Assembly: GCF_029761915.1 (NCBI RefSeq)
Contig: NZ_CP121695.1
Coordinates: 4,741,501 to 4,805,500 of the forward strand
Reading direction: 5' to 3'
Origin: Bradyrhizobium sp. CB1650
GTDB taxonomy: Bacteria > Pseudomonadota > Alphaproteobacteria > Rhizobiales > Xanthobacteraceae
DNA length: 64,000 nucleotides
The position numbers and the translations under genes are program-made. Positions 18,445 through 27,084 of this stretch are shown here, piece by piece; positions within the stretch are counted from its first letter, which is position 1, and the number at the start of each line of letters is the position of its first letter. The notes beneath the pieces are model-generated. The model made no database searches. It saw only the letters and a list, made by a program, of their open reading frames with translations, and was not told the origin of the DNA.

Positions 18445-19299
18445 ATGACAACCACGATCGCGATTCTTGCACCCGGCGCCATGGGCAGCGCGGTGGCCCG
18501 CCGCCTCAGTGAGCACGGCGTGCGCGTGCTGACGTCCTTGAAGGGGCGGAGCGAAGCGACGCTGAAACGGGCGGCGGACGCCGGCATGGTCGGTGCCGAC
18601 GATGATGAGATCGCGGGTGCCGACATCATTCTCTCGATCGTGCCTCCGGGCGAGGCGGTGGCGCTGGCGGAGCGGCTGGCAGGGCTGATCGTCCGGCGCG
18701 AGAAGAAGCCGGTCGTGGTCGACTGCAACGCTGTCAACGTCGACACAGTGCTGCGGATCGAGGAGATCATCGGCTCGGCGCAGGCGCCGTTCGTCGATGC
18801 CGGCATCATCGGCTTCCCACCGCAGCCCGGCAGCAAGGGACCAGCCTTCTACATGTCCGGCGAGCATGCCAAGGACGTCGCGGTGCTGCAGCAACTCGGG
18901 CTGGACCTGCGTATCGTCGAGGGACCGGTCGGCGCGGCCTCCGCGCTCAAGATGTCCTACGCCGGAATCGTCAAGGGCCTTGCCGGCATCGGCTCGGCCA
19001 TGGTGCTCGCTGCGACCAAGGCCGGCGCGGCGGATGCGCTCCGCGACGAGCTCGCGCTGAGCCAGCCCGCGATTCTGGCGCGGCTCGAGGTCGCGCTGCC
19101 GGACATGATTCCGAAGGCCTATCGCTGGGTTGCGGAAATGCGGGAGATTTCCGGCTTCCTCGGGCCGGATCATCCGGCCAGCCAAGTCTACGAAGGCTTT
19201 GCGCGTTGGTTCGAGCATCTCGCCGAGGATGCGAAGGGCGAGGCAGCCGATGCGGAGCTAATGAAAGTGTTCGCGGCAAATGTCGCAAAGAAGGTCTAG
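18445..19299 (+). CDS. NAD(P)-dependent dehydrogenase, DUF1932 type
   Basis: This 284-residue member of the 6-phosphogluconate/beta-hydroxyacid dehydrogenase superfamily has an N-terminal Rossmann fold with the dinucleotide motif APGAMGSAVA (residues 9-18). The all-helical C-terminal domain is of the DUF1932 type and contains GAASALKMSYAGIVKGL, whose lysine sits where the superfamily has its catalytic residue. The substrate is unknown. It follows the rhodanese gene by 53 bases in the same direction and may be co-transcribed. Confidence 0.8.
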   Translation: MTTTIAILAPGAMGSAVARRLSEHGVRVLTSLKGRSEATLKRAADAGMVGADDDEIAGADIILSIVPPGEAVALAERLAGLIVRREKKPVVVDCNAVNVDTVLRIEEIIGSAQAPFVDAGIIGFPPQPGSKGPAFYMSGEHAKDVAVLQQLGLDLRIVEGPVGAASALKMSYAGIVKGLAGIGSAMVLAATKAGAADALRDELALSQPAILARLEVALPDMIPKAYRWVAEMREISGFLGPDHPASQVYEGFARWFEHLAEDAKGEAADAELMKVFAANVAKKV

Positions 19300-19411
19300 A
19301 TTGCAGTTGCAAGCCCGATAGGCCCGTGAAGGCTCGGCCTCGAGGCCGAACTCTGTCGAACATCTCGGCTAAGCATGTCTTCAAGAATGCTTTGGCCAAG
19401 AATGTTTTGGG

Positions 19412-19837
19412 CTAAGCCAGCGGCTGCGTCTCCGAGAACATGTCGACAATCTTGTTGGTCATGCCGTCCACGATCAACACCTGATCCTTCATCTTGACGT
19501 ACATGTAGTCGCGAAGTTCCGGCAATTGCGAGAGCACCTGCGCTGGTAGTCCTTGAGCCTTGATGCCCTTCGGAAGTTTTGCGCCAACGGCTGGGGTAAA
19601 GTCCTTGGCTGGCTGGGTAGTCTTTTGCCGGAACTGTATCTCGTTATGCTCGGTCCGCACGGCCTTGCGAATCTGCTCGCGCTGCGGGTTCGTCAGCCTG
19701 AGTTTCGGCAGCGACGGTTTCTGCGAGACCATTGTGCCACCGCTCAATTCAACCGCATCTTGCGTATCCTGCGCGAGCGAAAGTCCGGGCGCGCCGAGTA
19801 TGATCGCGAGCAGGGCGACTGTGGTGGGAGCCCTCAT
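19412..19837 (-). CDS. Secreted DUF1236-like protein
   Basis: This 141-residue protein has a signal peptide (MRAPTTVALLAIILGAPGLS, cleavage near LAQ). The C-terminal half has the DUF1236 pattern: VGAKLPKGIKAQGLPAQVLS, LRDYMYVKMKDQVLIVDG and TNKIVDMF. DUF1236 proteins are small periplasmic SH3-like proteins common in Rhizobiales, with no known activity. The stop codon lies within two imperfect 15-base tandem copies (19383-19412). Confidence 0.75.
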   Translation of the reverse strand: MRAPTTVALLAIILGAPGLSLAQDTQDAVELSGGTMVSQKPSLPKLRLTNPQREQIRKAVRTEHNEIQFRQKTTQPAKDFTPAVGAKLPKGIKAQGLPAQVLSQLPELRDYMYVKMKDQVLIVDGMTNKIVDMFSETQPLA

Positions 19838-19998
19838 GGTTCTGCTCCTTTCTGCACCGCCCTTGAGCAGTTAACGGGCCCCAAGTGCGTCCGTTCCCAG
19901 ACCGGCAAGGATTGCCCGCCTTCGCGGGCGGTGACGGGAGTGTGCCGGATCACATTGCCCGGGTTATCGCTTTCCCGGCGGACTGCGCCGGCCATGGA

Positions 19999-20205
19999 CT
20001 AGCCTGCATCAGTCCATCTGCGCCAATGGGTCGGCTGAATGTCGGCGTGCGTTTTGCCCGATCCGTCGACCCAATTGGATCCGTCCTTGTGACAAGGAAA
20101 AGGAAGCGAATGGACGATACCATCAAAGTCCAGCGCGCAGATCTCGAGATCTCCGTCTGACGGAGCTGTCGAAGCGGACTGCCATTCGGTGGAGATGAAC
20201 TGCAT
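19999..20205 (-). CDS. Hypothetical protein (68 aa), DUF551-like pattern
   Basis: The ATG at 20205 follows a textbook TGGAGG ribosome site by six bases, so the longer upstream frame is rejected. The short protein has WQSASTAPSDGD at the start, a middle that mentions LDFDGIVHSLPF, and ends with QPTHWRRWTDAG. The Trp ... Pro-x-Asp-Gly ... Pro-Thr-His-Trp pattern resembles DUF551-type proteins found in phages and bacteria, whose function is unknown. No co-directional neighbour is close. Confidence 0.65.
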   Translation of the reverse strand: MQFISTEWQSASTAPSDGDLEICALDFDGIVHSLPFPCHKDGSNWVDGSGKTHADIQPTHWRRWTDAG

Positions 20206-20478
20206 GATCGACCTCCAGCAGGGATGCAGGGAGATGTACGCGCGGCCAGCGATCTCTTGAACGCCGCCTCTGCGAGGCAGCACCTGCTTTGCCTCGCTTA
20301 CCTGCAATGCGCGACTATAGCACGTCTGATCCGTCCTTGAATGTGAACTGGCTCGCATGCTCTGTGGCCGAGACCTTCAACTCGTCATGCGCGAGTTTGA
20401 CCTTCGTATCTATCAGAGATGATCACCGAGAAGAGTTGATGCGAATGTCGGGTCAAGCCTGGCAATGACGAGAACGCT

Positions 20479-22587
20479 TCAGCCGGCTCCAATCAGCGGT
20501 ATCGCCTCGTCCCGCTCGTAGAGATACAGCAGGCAACGGAGCGCTTCGCCGCGCTCGCCCTTCAGCTTCGGATCATCCTTCATGATGCGCAGTGCCTCGT
20601 CGCGGGCCTGCGTGATGAGCTGGCCGTGGACCTCCGAACGCGCGATGCGATAGCCCGGCAGGCCGCTCTGGCGCACGCCGAGCACGTCGCCTTCGCCGCG
20701 CAGCTTCAAATCCTCTTCAGCGATGCGGAAGCCGTCGGTGGTTTCGCGGATCACCTTGAGCCGCGCTTTCGACATCTCACCGAGCGGTTCTGAGTAGAGC
20801 AGCAGGCAGGTCGAGGCTTCCGAGCCGCGTCCGATGCGGCCGCGCAACTGATGGAGCTGGGCAAGGCCGAAGCGCTCGGCGTTCTCGATCACCATGATAG
20901 TGGCGGCAGGCACGTCGACGCCGACCTCGACCACGGTGGTCGCAACCAGCAGCCCGATCTCGTGGGCGGCGAACTGGCCCATCACGCGGTCTTTTTCAGC
21001 GCCCTTCATCTGGCCGTGGACGAGACCGACACGATCGCCGAAACGATTCTGCAGACTCTCGAACCGCTTCGTCGCATTCGTCAGGTGCTCGGTGCCTTCG
21101 GCCTCGGACTCCTCGACCAGCGGACAGATCCAGTAGACCAGCTTGCCGGATTGGAGCGCGCGGCCGACGCCGTCCATGACTTCCTCGATCCGGCTCATCG
21201 GCACCGCGCGGGTATCGATCGGTTGGCGGCCGGCCGGTTTTTCGCGCAGCTCGCTGATGTCCATGTCGCCGAAATAAGTCAGGACCAATGTGCGCGGGAT
21301 GGGCGTGGCGCTCAGCACCAGCACGTCGACGGCGTCGCCCTTCGAGGTCAGCGCCAGCCGCTCGCGCACGCCGAAACGGTGCTGCTCGTCGACGACGGCA
21401 AGCGCGAGATCCCTGAAAATCAGGTCGTCCTGGATCAGCGCATGGGTGCCGACGAGCAGATCGATCTCGCCCTCGGCGAGCCGCGTGAGGATATCGCGCC
21501 GCTCCTTGCCTTTTTCCCGCCCCGTGAGGATTGCGACCCGTATGCCGGCGCGCCCGGCGAGGGGAGCGATGGTCTTGATGTGCTGGCGCGCCAGGATTTC
21601 GGTCGGCGCCATCAGCGCGGCCTGCTTGCCGACTTCGGCGACGGCGGCAGCAGCAAGGAGCGCCACCACGGTCTTGCCGGAGCCGACGTCGCCCTGGAGC
21701 AGGCGGAGCATGCGCACCGGTTGCTTCAGATCATCGGCGATGGCGGCGGCGGCATTGCGCTGGGACGGCGTCAGCGCATAGGGCAGGGCGTCGATGATCT
21801 TGTTGCGCAGGTGGCCGTCGCCGGCGTTACGCACGCCGGCGGGCCTGCGCAACTGCGCACGGATCAGGGCAAGGGCAAGCTGTCCGGCCAGCAGCTCGTC
21901 GAAGGCGAGGCGCGACCAGAAGCGCTGATCGGGCAGGATGTCCGTGAGCTCGACTGGCTGGTGTACACGGGTGAGCGCCTCGGCGAGAGGCGGGAAGTTA
22001 CAGCGGCGCAGCACGTCCGGGCTGATCCATTCCGGCAAGGCCGGCAGCTTCTGCAGCGCCTGCGCGATCGCGCGGCGCAACGAGCCGAGCGCCAGGCCTT
22101 CCGTCAGCGGATAGACGGGATCGATGCCGGAGAGCTTTGCGATGGCCTCCTCGTCCAGCACGCGGTCGGGATGCACGATCTGCGGGATGCCGTCATACAT
22201 CTGGAGCGTGCCGGAGACGTAGCGCTTCTCGCCCATCGGCAGCAGCTTCTCGACATAGCCGGGCTTGGCGCGGAAGAAGGTCAGCACGACGTCGCCGGTG
22301 TCGTCGCTGGCGTAGACCAGATAGGGCGCGCGCGCATTGCGCGGTGGCGGGGGGCGGTGGCGGTCGACCGTCACCTCCAGCGTCACCACGGTTCCCGGCA
22401 CGGCGTCGCGGATCTTCGGCCGTGCGCGGCGGTCGATCACGTTGCTCGGCAAGTGCAGGAGCAGATCGACCAGCCGCGGCGTCTCATCGCGGTCGAGCAG
22501 ATAGCGCAACAGCTTGTCCTGCTTCGGACCGACGCCGGGGAGGCTGGTCACGGGAGCAAACAGCGGGTTGAGCAGGCTGGGGCGCAT
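20479..22587 (-). CDS. recG: ATP-dependent DNA helicase RecG
   Basis: This 702-residue helicase reverses stalled replication forks and processes branched recombination intermediates. The N-terminal wedge/OB region is followed by a superfamily 2 motor with Walker A GDVGSGKT, DEQH box (VVDEQHRFGVRERLAL), SATPIPRTL and the arginine-finger motif QLRGRIGRG. The C-terminal end has the RecG-typical SGLPGYRIA. Length and motif order are normal. It is divergent from sdhE-mfd across a 207-base gap that contains a palindromic repeat. Confidence 0.97.
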   Translation of the reverse strand: MRPSLLNPLFAPVTSLPGVGPKQDKLLRYLLDRDETPRLVDLLLHLPSNVIDRRARPKIRDAVPGTVVTLEVTVDRHRPPPPRNARAPYLVYASDDTGDVVLTFFRAKPGYVEKLLPMGEKRYVSGTLQMYDGIPQIVHPDRVLDEEAIAKLSGIDPVYPLTEGLALGSLRRAIAQALQKLPALPEWISPDVLRRCNFPPLAEALTRVHQPVELTDILPDQRFWSRLAFDELLAGQLALALIRAQLRRPAGVRNAGDGHLRNKIIDALPYALTPSQRNAAAAIADDLKQPVRMLRLLQGDVGSGKTVVALLAAAAVAEVGKQAALMAPTEILARQHIKTIAPLAGRAGIRVAILTGREKGKERRDILTRLAEGEIDLLVGTHALIQDDLIFRDLALAVVDEQHRFGVRERLALTSKGDAVDVLVLSATPIPRTLVLTYFGDMDISELREKPAGRQPIDTRAVPMSRIEEVMDGVGRALQSGKLVYWICPLVEESEAEGTEHLTNATKRFESLQNRFGDRVGLVHGQMKGAEKDRVMGQFAAHEIGLLVATTVVEVGVDVPAATIMVIENAERFGLAQLHQLRGRIGRGSEASTCLLLYSEPLGEMSKARLKVIRETTDGFRIAEEDLKLRGEGDVLGVRQSGLPGYRIARSEVHGQLITQARDEALRIMKDDPKLKGERGEALRCLLYLYERDEAIPLIGAG

Positions 22588-22614
22588 GGGACGAATCTAG
22601 GATCGTTTCGGCCG

Positions 22615-22678
22615 GTCATGCCCGGCTTTATGCCGGGCATCCACGTCTTTTTTTCGTGCCGCGGGCGGTATGACGGGC
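22615..22678. repeat. Rhizobial intergenic palindromic repeat
   Basis: The core is a 9-bp hairpin, ATGCCCGGC with GCCGGGCAT around a TTTAT loop (22618-22640). It is followed by CCACGTC and an eight-T run, with a partial inverted copy (TATGACGGGCC) at the end. The same ATGCCCGG ... CCGGGCATCCACG unit appears in fuller form at 38179-38264, so this is a degenerate member of the same repeat family. It lies between the divergent recG and sdhE genes. Confidence 0.7.
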
Positions 22679-22794
22679 CATGACAAATCGAGAGCCTGGA
22701 CTGTTGCAACAAAGGGCTGACACAGGTCATCCGAGTGGCTATATCACCCCCGCCCGGCACGTCCGGGCTTTTGGCGTTGGACTGGATTTGAGAC

Positions 22795-23085
22795 ATGACG
22801 GGAACGACACGATCGAGCGACGGGCTGGATGAGCGTCGCAAGCGGCTTCTGTTCCGCTGCTGGCATCGCGGCACGCGCGAGATGGACCTGATCCTCGGCC
22901 GCTTTGCCGATGCCGAGATCGGCAACCTGTCCGACGCTGAACTGACCGAGCTCGAGCGCCTGCTGGAGGTGCCCGATCCCGATCTCTATGCGGCCATCAC
23001 GGGAGACAAAGTGCTACCGGGTGATGTTGGCGGCGCGCTGTTCGTGCGTATCAGCGCGTTTCCGATCGCGGACGGCAACGCATGA
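22795..23085 (+). CDS. sdhE: Succinate dehydrogenase assembly factor SdhE
   Basis: This 96-residue protein has the SdhE (DUF339) signature RGTREMDLILGRFAD. Its RGxxEMD core is the motif needed to promote covalent attachment of FAD to the succinate dehydrogenase flavoprotein. The family is usually 80-100 residues. The stop overlaps the mfd start by four bases (ATGA), so the two genes are translationally coupled although their functions are unrelated. Confidence 0.92.
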   Translation: MTGTTRSSDGLDERRKRLLFRCWHRGTREMDLILGRFADAEIGNLSDAELTELERLLEVPDPDLYAAITGDKVLPGDVGGALFVRISAFPIADGNA

Positions 23086-26000
23086 AACAGCCGTCGAAAT
23101 CTCCGGCCGAGCTGCTTGCGCCGGGCCGTGCACTGACGCTCGCCAATGTCGCCGAGGGCGCTGAAGGCCTCGTCGTCTCCGATCTCGCGCGCGCCATCGC
23201 GGCGCGGCCGAAGAAGCCGGCCGTCAGCCTGGCGGTCGTTTGCCGCGACGGTCCGCGCATGCAACAGCTCGAACGCGCGCTGCAATTCTTCGCGCCCGAT
23301 CTGCCGGTGCTGACGTTCCCGGCCTGGGACTGCCAGCCCTATGACCGCGTCTCGCCGCATGGCGGCATCCTGGCGCAGCGCCTGACCACGCTGGCGCGGC
23401 TTGCTTCGCTCACCGGCAGCGACAAACCGCTGATCGTGCTGACGACGGTGAACGCCGTGGTGCAGCGCGTGCCGTCGCGGGATCTCGTCGCCGCGCAGGC
23501 GCTGTCGGTCGCGCCCGGCAACGTCGTGCCTATGGACACCATCGTCGCCTGGCTCGAGCACAACGGTTACAGCCGCTCCTCCACGGTGCGCGAGACCGGA
23601 GAATATGCCGTGCGCGGCGGCATCCTCGACCTGTTTCCGGCCGGCCTCGACCAGCCGGTCCGCTTCGACTTCTTCGGCGACAGCCTCGAATCGATCCGCT
23701 CCTTCGACGCCGAGACCCAGCGCACGCTGCTCGACATGCGCTCGCTCGATCTCGTGCCGATCTCGGAATTCCAGCTCGTTACCGACACCATCCGTCGCTT
23801 CCGCATGGGCTATGTCGCGGAGTTCGGCGCGCCCGAGCGCGACGATGCGCTGTACGAGGCCGTCAGCGAAGGCCGCCGTCATCCCGGCATGGAGCATTGG
23901 CTGCCGCTGTTCCAGGAGCGAATGGATACGCTGTTCGACTATCTGCAGGGCGCCCCGATCGCGATCGAGCCGCAGGCCGAGGACGCCATCCGTGAGCGCT
24001 TCAAGCAGATCATCGATTACTACCAGGCCCGCCGCGACGCACTGGAGCATCCGACCGGAGGCGCCATCTACAAGCCGCTGCCGCCGGACCGGCTTTACCT
24101 GACGGAAGAGGAGTGGACCAAGCGCGAAAGCGACATTCCGCTGGCGCGGCTGACGCAGTTCTCCGTGCCGGCTGATGGCGCGAGCGTCGTCGATGCCGGC
24201 GCGCGCAAGGGGCGCGACTTCGCACCCGAGCGCAACGACACGACCGCCAACGTGTTCGAGGCCGTGGTGGCTCACGTGATGGCGCTGCAGGCGCAGCGCA
24301 AGAAGGTCGTCATCGCGCTCTGGACCGAAGGCTCGCGCGACCGCATGACCTCGATGCTGCGCGACCACAAGCTGACCCACACCACCAGCGTCAATAGCTG
24401 GCGGACGGTGCAGGCAACCCCGCGCAACGAGACCATGCTCGCGGTGCTGGGGCTCGAAAGCGGCTTCGAGACCGACGAGATCGCGCTCATCAGCGAGCAG
24501 GACATCCTTGGCGATCGCCTGGTGCGGCCGCGCAAGGCAAGTCGCAAGCTCGACAACTTCATCTCGGAAGTCACGAGCCTCGCTGCCGGCGACATCGTCG
24601 TGCACGTCGATCACGGCATTGGCCGCTTCATCGGCCTGCAGACGCTGGACGTCGCCGGTGCGCCCCATGACTGTCTCGAGCTGCATTACGCCGCCGAAAC
24701 CAAGCTCTTCCTGCCGGTCGAGAACATCGAGCTGCTGTCGCGCTACGGCTCAGACCAGACCACGGTCGAGCTCGACCGCCTCGGCGGCTCGGGCTGGCAG
24801 ACCCGCAAGGCAAAGCTGAAGAACCGAATCCGCGAGATTGCGGGCGAATTGATCAAGATCGCTGCCGAACGGCAGCTCCACGAGGCGCCAAAACTGCCGG
24901 TGCAGCCGGGCCTCTATGACGAGTTCTGCGCGCGCTTCCCCTATGACGAGACCGAAGATCAACTTGGCGCGATCGAGTCCACGCTGAAGGACCTCGAACG
25001 CGGTCGCCCGATGGACCGGCTGATCTGCGGCGACGTCGGCTTCGGCAAGACCGAGGTGGCGCTGCGCGCTGCGTTCGCCGTCGCGCTGGAGGGCAAGCAG
25101 GTCGCGGTCGTCGTTCCGACCACGCTGCTTGCGCGTCAGCACCACAAGACGTTCTCCGAGCGCTTCCGCGGCTTCCCGGTGCAGGTCGCGCAGGCCTCGC
25201 GCTTGATCCCGACCAAGCAGCTCAACCAGGTCAAGAAGGGCATCACCGACGGCTCCGTCGACATCGTCGTCGGCACCCATGCGCTGCTCGGCAAGTCGAT
25301 CAAGTTCCGCGACCTTGGCCTGCTCATCGTCGACGAGGAGCAGCACTTTGGTGTCAGCCACAAGGAGCGGCTAAAGGCACTCCGCTCCGAAGTGCATGTG
25401 CTGACGCTCTCGGCGACGCCGATCCCGCGCACGCTCCAACTTGCACTCACCGGTGTGCGGGAGCTCTCGATCATCGCTTCGCCCCCGGTCGACCGCCTTG
25501 CGGTGCGCACCTTCGTCGCCCCGCACGATCCGCTGATGATCCGCGAGGCGCTGCTGCGCGAGCGCTATCGCGGCGGCCAGGCGTTCTACGTGGTGCCGCG
25601 TATCGACGATCTCGCCGAGGTCAAGGATTTCCTCGACAAGAACGTGCCGGAGATGAAGGTTGCGGTCGCGCACGGGCAGATGCCGCCGGCCGTGATCGAG
25701 GACATCATGACGGCGTTCTACGACGGCAGGTTCGACATTCTGCTGTCGACCACGATCGTGGAGTCCGGTCTCGACATTCCCAACGCCAACACGCTGATCG
25801 TACATCGCGCCGACATGTTCGGCCTTGCGCAGCTCTATCAGCTCCGCGGCCGCGTCGGACGATCCAAGCTGCGTGCCTACGCGCTGTTCACGCTGCCGGC
25901 GCAGCAGAAGATCACGGCGCAGGCCGAGCGGCGGCTGACCGTGCTGCAATCGCTGGAGACGCTGGGCGCGGGCTTCCAGCTCGCCTCGCACGATCTCGAC

Positions 26001-26600
26001 ATCCGCGGCGCCGGCAATCTCTTGGGCGAAGAGCAGTCCGGCCACATCAAGGAGGTCGGCTTCGAGCTCTACCAGTCGATGCTGGAGGAGGCGATCGTCA
26101 ACCTCAAGGCCGGCGTCTCCGAGCCCGCCGCCGACCGCTGGTCGCCGTCGATCACGATCGGCATGCCCGTGCTGATTCCGGAGGATTACGTCGGCGATCT
26201 CTCGGTGCGGCTGTCGCTATACCGGCGGCTCGCCGACCTCGACACCGAAGAGGAAATCGAGAACTTTGCCGCCGAGCTGCGCGATCGCTTCGGCGTGCTG
26301 CCGGACGAGGTGCGCTATCTGTTCAAGGTCGCCGCGATCAAGGCGTTCTGCCGCAGGGCCAATGTCGAGAAGATCGACGCCGGTCCGAAGGGCGCCGTCA
26401 TCGCGTTCCGCGACAATTCCTTCGCGCATCCCGACCGCCTGGTGTCGTTCATCCGCAGCCACGGCCAGGCTGCGAAGGTGCGCCCCGACATGAAGGTGGT
26501 GTTCTTCCAGGACTGGGAGACGCCGGAGGAGCGCCTCGCCGGCACCACCGAGATCATGCGCCAGCTCTCCCAGCTCGCACAGAGCAAGAAGGCGGCGTAG
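23082..26600 (+). CDS. mfd: Transcription-repair coupling factor Mfd
   Basis: This 1172-residue motor removes RNA polymerase stalled at DNA lesions and recruits the UvrABC excision system. The N-terminal third is UvrB-like (PAWDCQPYDRVSPHGGILAQ). A CarD-like RNA-polymerase-interaction domain follows (DIVVHVDHGIGRFIGLQTLD), then a RecG-like motor with GDVGFGKTEVALRAAF, VDEEQHFG, SATPIPRTL and YQLRGRVGRSK. The C-terminal regulatory domain contains LSVRLSLYRRLADLDT. Length and domain order are those of a full-length Mfd. Co-expression with sdhE is implied by the four-base overlap. Confidence 0.97.
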   Translation: MKQPSKSPAELLAPGRALTLANVAEGAEGLVVSDLARAIAARPKKPAVSLAVVCRDGPRMQQLERALQFFAPDLPVLTFPAWDCQPYDRVSPHGGILAQRLTTLARLASLTGSDKPLIVLTTVNAVVQRVPSRDLVAAQALSVAPGNVVPMDTIVAWLEHNGYSRSSTVRETGEYAVRGGILDLFPAGLDQPVRFDFFGDSLESIRSFDAETQRTLLDMRSLDLVPISEFQLVTDTIRRFRMGYVAEFGAPERDDALYEAVSEGRRHPGMEHWLPLFQERMDTLFDYLQGAPIAIEPQAEDAIRERFKQIIDYYQARRDALEHPTGGAIYKPLPPDRLYLTEEEWTKRESDIPLARLTQFSVPADGASVVDAGARKGRDFAPERNDTTANVFEAVVAHVMALQAQRKKVVIALWTEGSRDRMTSMLRDHKLTHTTSVNSWRTVQATPRNETMLAVLGLESGFETDEIALISEQDILGDRLVRPRKASRKLDNFISEVTSLAAGDIVVHVDHGIGRFIGLQTLDVAGAPHDCLELHYAAETKLFLPVENIELLSRYGSDQTTVELDRLGGSGWQTRKAKLKNRIREIAGELIKIAAERQLHEAPKLPVQPGLYDEFCARFPYDETEDQLGAIESTLKDLERGRPMDRLICGDVGFGKTEVALRAAFAVALEGKQVAVVVPTTLLARQHHKTFSERFRGFPVQVAQASRLIPTKQLNQVKKGITDGSVDIVVGTHALLGKSIKFRDLGLLIVDEEQHFGVSHKERLKALRSEVHVLTLSATPIPRTLQLALTGVRELSIIASPPVDRLAVRTFVAPHDPLMIREALLRERYRGGQAFYVVPRIDDLAEVKDFLDKNVPEMKVAVAHGQMPPAVIEDIMTAFYDGRFDILLSTTIVESGLDIPNANTLIVHRADMFGLAQLYQLRGRVGRSKLRAYALFTLPAQQKITAQAERRLTVLQSLETLGAGFQLASHDLDIRGAGNLLGEEQSGHIKEVGFELYQSMLEEAIVNLKAGVSEPAADRWSPSITIGMPVLIPEDYVGDLSVRLSLYRRLADLDTEEEIENFAAELRDRFGVLPDEVRYLFKVAAIKAFCRRANVEKIDAGPKGAVIAFRDNSFAHPDRLVSFIRSHGQAAKVRPDMKVVFFQDWETPEERLAGTTEIMRQLSQLAQSKKAA

Positions 26601-27084
26601 GCGTTGGCCATTGCCTTCGTCATTGCGAGCGAAGCGAAGCAATCCAAAAATCCATCCGCGGAAGGACGCTGGATTGCTTCGTCGCGGAGCCTGTCATCGG
26701 GCCGGCCGAAGGCCGGACCCGTCGGCTCCTCGCAATGACGGTGTTACTGGAAGCATTTGCACGGTGGGTAAAGGCGTGTAGCGCCGTGCCCATCATCTCT
26801 GCACTCGGATCTGGAATCGGTCGGCACGCTTCGCTTTGGGCGGCGCGACCAGATCCTGCGCAAATGAAAAAAACCGCAACGAATTTCTCCGCGCGGGCAA
26901 CTTATTTCGATGATGCCATCCTGCCGGTGTTTTGCCCGGCGTGTCAAATGGCTTCGTAAAATCCGGAAGGATTCACGTCAGCAATTGACAGTTACTTTGC
27001 ATGGGGTTGTTTTTCAGATTTTGTCGGATCACGAGGCAAACCGAGGTTCGAGGGACGATCCTGTGAAAGAGGGCGCGATGATAC
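26601..27084. other. Intergenic region after mfd
   Basis: The first part holds the long palindromic repeat at 26619-26741. The rest (26742-27084) is comparatively AT-rich. It contains TTGACAGTTACTTTGCATGG near 26985, which looks promoter-like on the plus strand although no plus-strand gene follows. No credible coding frame was seen. Confidence 0.4.
26619..26741. repeat. Long palindromic intergenic repeat with nested hairpin
   Basis: The ends are exact inverted copies, CGTCATTGCGA at 26619-26629 and its complement at 26731-26741. Inner arms (AGCGAAGCAATCCA ... TGGATTGCTTCG) also pair, so most of the element can fold into one long hairpin. A second GC-rich hairpin (GGCCGGCCGAAGGCCGGACC) is nested near the right end and looks inserted. 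Elements of this kind are scattered between genes in Bradyrhizobium-type genomes. It may also help end the mfd transcript. Confidence 0.75.

Noticed and set aside
19334..19349. 16-base perfect palindrome after the DUF1932 gene
   Set aside because: No T run follows, and GC-rich palindromes of this length are not rare here; at most a weak terminator.
19383..19412. Tandem 15-base repeat at the end of the DUF1236-like gene
   Set aside because: Only two imperfect copies, partly coding; too little to call a functional element.
20851..22683. Long plus-strand open frame opposite recG
   Set aside because: Antisense to recG, low-complexity composition, no domain; a shadow of codon bias.
22986..24686. 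Minus-strand open frame of 566 codons opposite mfd
   Set aside because: Antisense to mfd, with the same compositional signature as other shadow frames.
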